Assembly (NCBI GenBank): GCA_037893245.1
Contig: JBAIAA010000409.1
Coordinates: 797,001-861,000 of the forward strand
Reading direction: 5' to 3'
Length of the DNA: 64,000 nucleotides
Source: Crossaster papposus
Lineage: Eukaryota; Echinodermata; Asteroidea; Velatida; Solasteridae
Numbering within the stretch: position 1 is the first letter of the stretch; every line of letters begins with the position of its first letter. Below the pieces are notes generated by a model. The model had not been told where the DNA came from, searched no databases, and saw only the letters and a list, made by a program, of their open reading frames with translations. Shown here piece after piece: positions 26,801 to 38,800 of this stretch. The position numbers and the translations under genes were made by a program.

Positions 26801-29800
26801 ATAATGTATGCAGGACCCCAATGAAAACCAGTTTTAAACTGTTTGGGCACACCGTTGGTAAAAAAATGGAATAAATAAATAAATAAATAAATAAATAGAG
26901 AGTAAAACAAAATACCCCGCTATATTTATACTGAATACTGTATCCAGCATAAAAATAACCGCGCGCTCTGGAAAAAAAGGAGAAATCCCCCAATTCTCCT
27001 AATTAAAAACCAAGTCTGGTTATTGTAGGGGAAAGTCCACTTGTTGACACAGTTAAATATTGCCAAGCTTTTCCGGACAACTATGGCCGCTGTTGACGTA
27101 ACGTCATTTCTGCAGTAAAATACTGTTAATTTTCCGTTTGGTTTTCCGTTCAAATTACGAACCAAACATCGACTTACTGAAAACATTTGCGAGAAAGGTT
27201 TGGGCATCGGCTTACTGCCACACAACAACAAATTGCCAAAGAAAAGAAAATGTTACCACTGCAGCTAAATATCCATAATTGAGTCTGCCTGCAATGACAT
27301 CACAGTTTTGCTCATAAATATTGCACGAGCATAAAACAATAACGACAAATTAACGAAAATATAAAATCGGGTTAAATGTGGCATCAAGGTGCATTTTCAA
27401 TGATTGTACAAACAAAAATAATTACATGGAACCTTGTAATGCCTATGTCAGAACGGCTTTAAAAATACGTGAATTGAGTTTTTTCTGCTACATAATTATA
27501 CACAATGTACATCAAATACAACTAATAGTGATTTATTTGAAACCATTGGTCGGAATTACTGTCTTTAATGATACGGATACGCTTGTGTGGGTATACCAGA
27601 ATAGTCTATTATTTATATATCTAGGAGGGAATTGTGTACTGGTCTGTGTTTATGAATATTGATTGAACAGTTCGTCTGTGACTGAAAAGGTGGACGTATT
27701 TGTTAATAGAAAGTTACTATTTTCCTTTAAGATGAAGTCACTTGAATAGTGTTTCAAATTCATAACTATCACATTATAATTACTCCATATTTTCAGGTTT
27801 TGATGTAGTTCTATACATGTCATGAAGAAAACAGGCTAAATATTACGCTGGTGTATACGTGCGCACAACGAGCTCCTAATTTAATAATTGATTCCTTTTC
27901 CCCGCGGTTTTCGGTATTTTTAGAATCAGGGATGATTCCGTTGAATTTGTGCCTATTTTTACAATTTTAACTTGGGGGTGCATGCTGAAACAATTTTAGA
28001 TTTTCTTCATGACATATATTGAATATTTCTCCGCTGGGCAAACAGGTGTACATATCAATCCAGATTGGCATCTTTCGCTGAAATGTATATTAAACCTAAA
28101 AACGAAAATTTGATGTAATGGCCGTGAACAGTATAACAGCACACGATATCCGCTATACTGCATGCAACTGGTGATTAATCCTGTTAGGATACACCGTGTA
28201 GGTTATAACTCCGCTGGAGGGGACGAAATTGCCGACTTTTTTGGCTTCAAATAATTAGGTATATCCATCTAATATAAAGCTTTTAAAGAATATTCACTAC
28301 AGGCTGATAGCGATGATAATATTTTAAGTGCAATGCAGAATGTGCAATATACAGACATGCGATACAAGAACATTCTCTAATACCTATAGATACATAACTT
28401 TCTAAGTTACATTAAAAAGGTAGGATACACCATTGGTAATTGCTTGAATTATCATGAATGGGTGGATTTGGGGGTTGTATTTTATAGTAAATATCGTTAA
28501 ACTAACCTGTCCGGAGTTTTACAATCATAAATGCCGAGAAAAGCACGAAAAATAGTGTTTGTTTTCAACCGGCGTCGAGCAGTTATTCTTATGTTATTCT
28601 TATGATCTCAATTTTTTTTTTGATTTTTTTGAATAATTAAAGGATATCTAGCGCAATCATTTTGCAGGATGCCTAGAATCATTATTTACTTTCAGATGAG
28701 TAAGATATTTCCTAATAATTCGGTAGTAATTTTGTTCGATATCTGAAAATGGTGTATCCTACCTTTAAGTCTTTGTATCGGCTTCTGAAATGTCTTAATG
28801 CTTTAGTACGTTTACTTGCGTCTTTATTTTAAAGAGGTATTACGACCTAAAGTCTTCCAAACACTTCATGTTTTGGATTGTTTACTTATCCTATTTTAAA
28901 CACCTGGTTAAAAAAAAAAAACCTAATGGCTTACACTTCAAAAACACCAATTAATTTTACAGAAAAAGTGCTGGTAGCAGTTTACCATCATTTTCTGTTA
29001 TTTCATTCAACTGTTAATTTGTAAAGTGTAATCACATACTTTTTTTAAATTATTTAACAAAGGAAAAAAATGTATTTTTTAATAACAGATCAGTCTGTTT
29101 AGGCGAAATACAAAGAAACCGTTAAATCATAATAAGCATCAATTATTAAATTTACAGAAATGATAAATACAGTGAGCAGCAGCGTGGGGGAAAGGGGGAG
29201 GGGGGGGGGGGGGGTGGGGGTGGCCCCTTGGGGTCATATTGCCCACCCCACCACAGGTGCCCCTTACACGCGTCTCGTTTTCGCGCTTCGAATGTATCAT
29301 TTCCCGGAAATTTCTTGTCACTTTTGATTAATTTAATCTCATCACAACCATTACTGTGTGGCGCTTTGTTCCAGTGGTTACTGTGTTTGACTCCTGTACG
29401 ATACTACTACGTGGGTTAGAAACCTTACAGGGGACATGTTTCTTTTGTTCTTTGGCAAGACACTTTGCTACAATTGTCTCTCTCCACCCAGGAGTAATGG
29501 TACATGTGAAGGTAGAGACCACATGCGCTGATCTTGAACTGTTCACGGTGAACAGGGATAATAATAATTGTAAAGTGCGTTGAAACACCAGTTTTTTCGG
29601 AGTTTTAAAGACATTTTCATAGTAGGAACAGTCGTGCTTCCCATTTTGTCGACCGTACCCAATTCTCAGTTTCCAAAGTTGGAAATTTGCTAGCCCGTGT
29701 CGAACTGGTTCAATTTCGGGAGTTGCCGACCGTATTATTCTCGCCGACAACATGCCTAAATCCGAGCATCTGGATCTGGAAACGCTTCAGAGGGAAGGAA

Positions 29801-32800
29801 GCCACGCGGCGGACCCCGTTCTTCTCGGTCTAGTCGAAGCCTATAGAGGCTGCGGAGGCGACACCGACTGTGTCACTGTTGCTGCCGATGGTCCTGCGGA
29901 GAGGCTGCGGAGGCGACACCGACTGTGTCACTGTTGCTGCCGATGGTCCTGCGGAGAGCCCTGCCGATGTCGTTCCCTCGGATGGACTGCCTGATGTCCC
30001 CGTGCCTGAAGGGATCTGAAGTACTCCGACACTGCTCATATAACTTCGGGGCTTGGTAAGTCCGATGTTAATAATATTGTTCGGATGCCTGTAATTTTAC
30101 CGCCCGCTCCCCACGTAATTTCCGTTAGCTGTCTCACTACGACCACTGCTAGCACTCGTTCCGCATTGCCTGTTTTTCCCCTTTATTTACTTCCAAGTTC
30201 TTGTCTTAATTGTGCCTCTACAACTACAAGACTGCCCAGCGATAACTAGCGTTTGTGACGATCTGGGGATAGGGGTTCTTAAACAAATTCAGGACAACAA
30301 TGGAATGGGGAGTTTATCGAATTTCGTTCTCTAGTATTGCGGCCGGCCCGTGTTTATATATAGTCCGCTCGTATGATTGACCCGCTTGGCAATTTCGCCC
30401 CGACGCATGCGGATACTATACCTACAGGTTTGGAAATCTTTAAAAATGTTTTCATACTGTTGTTGCTCTACTTTCAAGTCAGAATTCGACGAATTTTGTA
30501 TATTTAACTTGGGAAGGGTTTTGAGCCTTTGTTGTATTACTTTGGAACTGGTCACACCGACCCAAATCCCAGGGTATAGCCCATTTTTGGAATAGCGTTC
30601 ATGCATGTTTTTCGTGGATTTTTTCCTTTAACCGAAGGCTATTTTGTATAATGAAGTAGATTTCCTGTAAGTTCAAATTCAGAGTAGGTTTTGTATTTGA
30701 TGTTGTTTGTTTGACTTTTCTAACGCAGCGAATTTTCAGAATATCTTTTGCATTTGTGTTGAGTTTTATCCACGAAGTTTACTGTATATAAATACAATGT
30801 GTAATTAGCGCGTCCAGACCAGGACCTTGCTTTGTGGTCTGAGCCACACGTGGACATTCCTGAACCATATGGTTAGGTCATTAACTGCCAACCTTGGGGC
30901 TCTGGTAGTTGCTAGTAGCTAGGCTAGCCTGTGATAGTACGTCTCTGACAGAGGTCAACTCGTTCTTTTTTGTTTGTTTGATCTAGAGGCAAGTGCCAGG
31001 CTAGGCAGAGTCGGCATTGTCTTTGTTTGGATTTGTGGACCCAGTTGGGGCCAGAAACAGGCCATGTTTTTATTTTTCGTGTTGGAGAGACCCCATCTTA
31101 AATTAGACTTGCCCAGTCCTGGCTGGAGTCTTGGGATATATTGGGCCATGTTTTAATTTATTTTATATTTCGCGGGTTTAGTTTTTCATTTCTTATTTTA
31201 GGACTGTTAAAAGGAAGCTTAGGTAATTTTTGCTGATTGAGATTTTGTTGTTTTAATTTTCCTTTTTGAAGTAACCTTTAGAGGTTAATTTTTTTTTTTT
31301 TTTTTTTTTTTTTTTCAATTTTTTTTTTTTTCAATTTTTTTCTGTATTTAATTTTATTTCATGGTTTCGCTTTAGGTAATGTATAATTAGCTGTAGAAGT
31401 TAATGGCTAGTGGTTTCTTGTAATTTTCGAAGAAGGGTTTGATTTGTTCATTTGCTTCGATCATGGCAAACCTAGATAATGCGTTGCGTAGAAAGATCTA
31501 GAAACTGACTCTGCGGGAGCTTCAGTCATTGTTGGGGAGTTCGAATTTTATATGTAAGGCCGTTCGCGCCCAGGCCGCGCCTTTTTGCGTCGTTTGTTGA
31601 CTTAACTGATGGCGTTCGAAAACCACGCCATCGTGTCCGTATTTCATCGGGGGCACGAGCTGACATGTTGACCTGGAAGCAGTTTTTGACACATTTTAAC
31701 GGTTCAGTCATATTCCCCGACCAAGATTGGCACGTACTCGAGCGATACTCTGCGTTCGTACATGGACGCTTTATCAGAGATAGGTTTTGGTGCATTCTTT
31801 AGTGGTAGTTGGACACACGGACGATGGCCCTTGTCAGTGCGTCCACGAAGTTGTCCATTGCTTTCCTCGAGCTTTTCCCCATTGTGGAAAGGCCGGTGTT
31901 AATAAATAGATTCTGTCGCCCCTCGTATGCATTCGGTTTATCAGCGCGCTTAGCAATTCTTCCCCCTACACCATACCCCCTGTTTTTGCCCGCTTTTGAT
32001 GTATATATAGTTTGCACACTTCATTGTTCTTTCTAGTGCTTAGTAATTTGATTATTTCATATATATATTATGTGCGCATACTATTTAGTGTTTTTGTGTA
32101 TTTATCTTCCTTTAACGAGCCATGGTGCAACGGGCGTACAAGACTTCAATGAAGATTGTGGGCGACGTTGTCGTCAATTGGACCTGCCGAATTGCAGTTA
32201 TTACACCGGAGTGAGCAGATCTGCACGCGTTAGCGACGCTGCACCCGGGAGACACAGCCATCGAACCCGGACTAAATAACATTTAATGTCGATTGTACCG
32301 ACCTGGGAGGTTTTGCCGCACACATACAGAACTGATGAATGCTATCACTATTATTAATTTGTGCCACTTCTCTCATGCTTTTATTATTTAACAAAAAATT
32401 GGGCCTCTTTGGCGGCGGTCATGAATGACCGTTTGGCGGAATTGCATTCGGGACGCCGTCATAGGCCCCAATAACTTAACTTTACACCAACGTAAGCCAT
32501 GCCCAGTATACGAATTTTAAGTTCAAATGTAATGATAATTTTTGCGGCTTCCTGTTTAACCTTAATAGTAATTTACGGCTATGTTAAGGCGGCAATGTTA
32601 ACGGTACGTTTTTAGTTTCGCTATAGCGTTATCCCGGTTATTGGGTTTTATGTTATTATGGTAAATAACTAAAACATAATTGATACGTTTTAATTTGCGA
32701 TTGGTACAATGGCGCTATCATTGGGTTTTCGTAAAGTACGGAGACATGATAGTATTGCAACTATTATTGGGTTTTGTGTTATTTTGGTAAATAGCCAAAA

Positions 32801-35800
32801 CATGATAGTGATACGTTTTAATTTTGCGATCGGTGCACTGGCAATCCGGCATTATTATTGGGTTTTCGTAAAGTACGGAGACATGATAATGTTGGCATCG
32901 CTATTATCGGGTTTTGTGTTATTTTGGTAAATAACTAAAACATGATGGCGATCATGTGCACTGGCAGGCAGTCTGGCATTATTATTGGGTTTTCGTAAAA
33001 TACGGAGACATGATAATGTTGGCATCGCTATTATCGGGTTTTAGGTTATTTTGGTAAATAACTAAAACATGATAGTGATACGTTTAATTTCGCGATCGGT
33101 GCGCTGGCAGTCTGGCATAATTATTGGGTTTTCGTAAAGTGCGGAGACATGATAATGTTGGCATCGTTATTATTGGGTTTTATGTTATTTGGGTAAATAA
33201 CTGAAACATGATAGCGATACTCGCGCGCCGATCGGAAGCAAACTTATATACCATGTAATATACTATTGTAATATACTGATAGTTGGAAATAATAATATGT
33301 TTTGAGATCAACCTGGCAATAAACTGCTTCGGCCTTACGATACAAAAAGAAATTAAACTCTTTAGCCAATGCATGAATATTTTGTGTGGTCCTGTCGCAT
33401 GGGATGATAACCACTTTTAAGACATCAAGCTTAAAAGAATTTATCATCCCGAAGACAGATGGGTATGCGGGATCTCCTCCAATGCCTCTTTCCCACGCTA
33501 CATAGAGGTCACTGGGGTATGGGGGGACGCTGTTTTATGGCCCTGCGGTTAAAACAGACAAGGCCAGGTATACAGCCATAATCTTGACGACTGGTCAGAA
33601 TATCACTTTGTCGCAGCGGTTTAAGCCAGGAGGACGTTTGTTTGCTATTGCTATTCAGCAGAGTAATTATCTGTTCTTGTAATTAATTTCGAAGCCCGCC
33701 GCCTCCCCTGTTTACTGCCACCTGTTTCCTACATAAGTTTAATTAATTGTGGTTTATCTGCCATTGGGACCCAATTCTGGAGTTACACAATACTCGGTTG
33801 CCGTTAGGAGCCGGAGGGGAATTTCCTCCTGTTTTCCTCTTTTAAAAGTGTCGAAGCAAAGTTTAGAGGTTTTGCAGGAGTTTTTCGCCCTTCCCTGAAT
33901 TGAGTTTCTTGGCGGAATTGCATTCGGGACGCCGTCATAGGCCCCAATAACTTAACTTTACACCAACGTAAGCCATGCCCAGTATACGAATTTTAAGTTC
34001 AAATGTAATGATAATTTTTGCGGCTTCCTGTTTAACCTTAATAGTAATTTACGGCTATGTTAAGGCGGCAATGTTAACGGTACGTTTTTAGTTTCGCTAT
34101 AGCGTTATCCCGGTTATTGGGTTTTATGTTATTATGGTAAATAACTAAAACATAATTGATACGTTTTAATTTGCGATTGGTACAATGGCGCTATCATTGG
34201 GTTTTCGTAAAGTACGGAGACATGATAGTATTGCAACTATTATTGGGTTTTGTGTTATTTTGGTAAATAGCCAAAACATGATAGTGATACGTTTTAATTT
34301 TGCGATCGGTGCACTGGCAATCCGGCATTATTATTGGGTTTTCGTAAAGTACGGAGACATGATAATGTTGGCATCGCTATTATCGGGTTTTGTGTTATTT
34401 TGGTAAATAACTAAAACATGATGGCGATCATGTGCACTGGCAGGCAGTCTGGCATTATTATTGGGTTTTCGTAAAATACGGAGACATGATAATGTTGGCA
34501 TCGCTATTATCGGGTTTTAGGTTATTTTGGTAAATAACTAAAACATGATAGTGATACGTTTAATTTCGCGATCGGTGCGCTGGCAGTCTGGCATAATTAT
34601 TGGGTTTTCGTAAAGTGCGGAGACATGATAATGTTGGCATCGTTATTATTGGGTTTTATGTTATTTGGGTAAATAACTGAAACATGATAGCGATACTCGC
34701 GCGCCGATCGGAAGCAAACTTATATACCATGTAATATACTATTGTAATATACTGATAGTTGGAAATAATAATATGTTTTGAGATCAACCTGGCAATAAAC
34801 TGCTTCGGCCTTACGATACAAAAAGAAATTAAACTCTTTAGCCAATGCATGAATATTTTGTGTGGTCCTGTCGCATGGGATGATAAAGCGCTATTATACA
34901 AGCACCAACATTAATTACTGGCGTGCCATTTCAAAATCAATGCTTTCAACTCCTATAATAAGTTTAGCATCTTACCTGATATTACTACCTCCCCCGTCAT
35001 CGTCGGCACAGTCGGAGCTGTTAGGAGGAGCCTGCGAGATGACCGCACCTCGTCGCTGGTGAATCCTAGAAGTCGGTGGCCGGGCAGACGGCTCATTTTC
35101 CTCCGTGTCGCTACCAGAGATGGCCTGGTGGTGGGAAGGATGACATAGTACAGCATCAGATGAAATGCCTCTTGGTAGGACGCGAAAGAGGGTCTCACGC
35201 CTCATTGTATGAAAACAACTTAGAACGATCTTACTCGTAGCCGTGGAAACCAATATAAGCATCAGGATGATCGCTCCGTCTGAGGTTTCATTAGACCCAG
35301 AAAATAGAACCGGTTTTCCGCTGTAGAATAATAACTCCACCTTACTATTTAATAAACTGGCAATAAATTGGCAGAACGTTCACAAATTTGGATATTGCTA
35401 TACAGTATACAGTGTAGCCATCGATAAGATACACCTGCAGCAGTAGTATGACCAACAATGATACAGTTTTCAGCTACACGCGATGGAGCGGGGAAAGCAT
35501 CATGTTACACGTCATTAGTAGGTGTATGCCCTACATAATGAGCAGGTTCGTCAGGCATACAGTATTATTATGTACATGTATAATAAATCCGCGTATTCTA
35601 TGCTTTCGTAAAAAGTACCGGATGGCAGCAATATTATGTCAGTACACTCTCCAAAAAAATTATAAAGGTTATGTAAAAAATTACCCAAAACTAGTCTTGT
35701 TTGGTATTTTTTTTTTTACAGTTGTGTAAAACATTTCTTTGCAAATTGCTTAAATGGGGCATGACCTTTTCATGCAAATTCTACTATTTGAATAATAGGC

Positions 35801-38800
35801 ATAGCATATTCACGCAATATGTGCGCTCTCTAGTTTCTATAATATAACTCTATGTCTCTCATCGGGGCTTTTTGCTGGCTCCACGCATTCAAGAGCTTTA
35901 ACCAGAGAACGGAGCCACAGTAACATTCAACACAAATGACTGCTTCGAGCTAGCGGCGCGAGCAGTTCGCTTCAGTTTCTGAACTTTTAATAACTTTTAA
36001 AGAACAAAACAGGCAGTAGATTCTCTGAGAGCCTACCTGACGGAGAACAAAATACATACTTTAGAACAGTCGATAAGCCTACGCTTACGATGTTTTTTTC
36101 TGTCTATAAGTTTGACAAGAAACGCAGACGGTGGGTTCAAACGTTAAACGTTACCAAGACAGTTCGTCATTGAATAGCATTCGCAGAGGGAATTAATTGT
36201 CAATTAATTTTGCTTTGATCAAGTCTTCAGCATGATATAAATAATAATAATAATATTATATTTGTTTTCGGGGACTACAAAAATAAATTTGCACTCGTCT
36301 TTGACTCGTGGAATATTGTTATAGCTCGTACAATTATATTCTTGTATCCCCCTCAAAGCAATTCAATATAATATGCATATACAATATAGAATGCTCCATG
36401 TATAAATAAGTCATTATTTGTTTTATAAGACCGCTCGCGCAGACTGAATAATTTCATCTGAATAAAATTCAAGGCTACTTCTGTTTTACTACAAAATCTT
36501 GTTCGAAACTACCAATTTAGCGCTGTACCGCCGCTATAGCGCTCATCTATAGGTTCGCCGATTCGGTGATCCGGAGCGTCGATAGCGGATCTGGATCGCG
36601 TTTTTACGGATCCTGCTCCCGAGGTGGGTTTGCAAGATAGTCTTTGCCAAAGACCACTGCATTGGACAGTGCGCCCTCTAACGACACTATTTATATCCCT
36701 GAATCGCGCAATGGTTTTTGCAAATTGCTTAAATGGGGCGTGACCTTTAATGCAAACGCAGTCAACTACAATTCAAAGGTCGCACTGGCCTGCGTTGCAT
36801 ATCTAATTAGCGCCATTCCGCAAAAATAATTGTTGATAATCGCAGTTCTGCGATCGCTAATTGCCTCCCTATAGGAAAGCCTGCGGATAAATAAGAAAAG
36901 TTAAACCGCTAGAAGCAATTTGCAAATATGTATGTAGTCAGGGAATATTATCAAATATCTGGAAATTCTGGGAATAAATTCCTTACCTTAGGTTTTTTTC
37001 ATGATTTTGAATCGTTTGCAAGCATTTGTTTTGGACTAAAACCTTAGGTCATAGGTCAAAGCTTATTGTACACAGCGCCCACAATGCGTGACATTTTGCC
37101 AGTCTCGCACAGCAAATGAAACGTTATACGTCGCGGTATAGAAGCCCAAGTGGTAACGCACCGTAGAATTACACAAAGAAATGTCGCAGTAAGTTCAATG
37201 AAAACACGGCATTAGTCTAGCAATGTTTTAACCCTAGGGCAGTACAGTCTAGCAGTATGGACGTAGACGTTATTTCTGCACCTCCGCTCATTTGTTTCAT
37301 CTGTGAAGGAGCGGAGACGCCGGCTCAGAAGCTCGCACAGGCAACTTCTAAAGGCTACCCTACTCTTTTGGCGTATGCAGAAATGGTTGAAAATACTACA
37401 ATTTTGAAGCGCATAGGGAGGCATGGGATGTCGGAAGAATGAGATACCTCTCAGAGTGTAAACTTGATTTGTACAACAAGTCTGTCAAGGTCACCACGAA
37501 GTCAACTTGTAAGTGTGGCCTGTTTTACTATGCAGGGAATAATGAACATTTTCTTTTATACTGGTAATATTTTATGTGAATAAACTTCTAAAATAAACTT
37601 CACTTTTTTGTTATTGCAGGTGCAGCACAGGCGGAGAAAAATTCGGCACAGACACAGAGACGACGTATTTGTTCTGGGTTCAGTGCATCTACTGCATGTA
37701 GTAGTAGTTCACGTTCTGTTCAGTTTCTGTACAAAGATGTATGCATTCTTTGCAACCAGCCCGCCCATCTCTTCCCAAATCATCCAGGTTGGATTGAAGG
37801 GTGTAACGATCTTATGCAGAGCAATGACAATAAACCGGTGTAATTGATGACATTGTATGTGATTGGTATGATTGGTAGTGATCTGTGATGGATAAAGGTA
37901 CATGTATGTGATGAGTAGTGGTAAGATAGTGATGGGCAGTGACAAATCAATACATGAATAAGATTAAAACTGCTTCAAACTGCTTACTGGCTGGAATGAC
38001 CTGAAATATACAAATCAAATAAGTTAAGAGGGCCTAATATTTCGATCTTAACAAAATCTTCTTCAGAGACATAATGACTGTGTACACGAAACAAACATAA
38101 TAGGGCAACAAACAGCATGATGCACATCATAGCTGACAGGAGAAACACAAAAGAAAAACCTGTACAGAGTTCTGTGGAACAACAAAAGGATGATAAGGAT
38201 GATTAGGCTGAAGGGTTAAAGGGAAAGGTCAGTGTGGGTATAGGATCAAAGAAAGAACTAACAAAGAAGTGTTAATAGGAGAAATGTGGAGGGGGGGGGG
38301 GGGGGGGGGGGGCAATAGACAAGGGGAAACCAGAGGGGTGAGAACAAATAAGAACAAACTGCTGGCAAGGATTAAATCTGAAACAGATGACAAATGGGAG
38401 AAAACAATAGAAGTTAATCATTTCCTAGTTGGATGTTGATCCCACGTGGTTGAACAGTCCGAAGACGATTCATCCAAACTTTCTTCCGGCTGAGACGAAC
38501 AGTCTTTCCGATGGCCAAGTGCTTCTATGCCCTGTAGAATCATATCAGAAATGCAATGGTTAGGCTGATTGAAGTGGTGACCGACTGGGGTAGCTAGTTT
38601 CTTGGTGTTGACAGTCGATCGATGATCATAGAAACAATTGTTTAGGGCATTTTTGGTTTCTCCGACATACTGAACTCCACAGAACCTGCAAGAGATGGGA
38701 TATACGACATTAGATGTACTACAAGTGATGTTACCAATATTTTTATGGGTGGTACCAGAAGAGTGGCCAGAAAAGGAGTCAGACTCCTGGATGTGGATCT

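Larger units (their letters stand above)
29590..34886 (+). mobile_element. DIRS/Ngaro-like tyrosine-recombinase-type retroelement, decayed
   Basis: An ORF1-like frame, RT/RNase H remnants and a B1-A2-B2 repeat block follow one another on the plus strand, matching the split-direct-repeat layout of Ngaro/PAT elements. No tyrosine recombinase frame was recognised between 31.9 and 32.4 kb, so the interior seems deleted. The left border is a guess. Confidence 0.5.

Noticed and set aside
32709..34406. Two identical 73-codon frames (MALSLGFRKVRRHDS...)
   Set aside because: They are the same minisatellite read in both 978-bp repeats; composition follows the repeat, not a protein family.
32433..34886. 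978-bp direct repeats as long terminal repeats of an LTR element
   Set aside because: The spacing of 498 bp is too short for an interior, there are no TG...CA ends, and the RT remnant lies outside the pair. Split direct repeats fit better.
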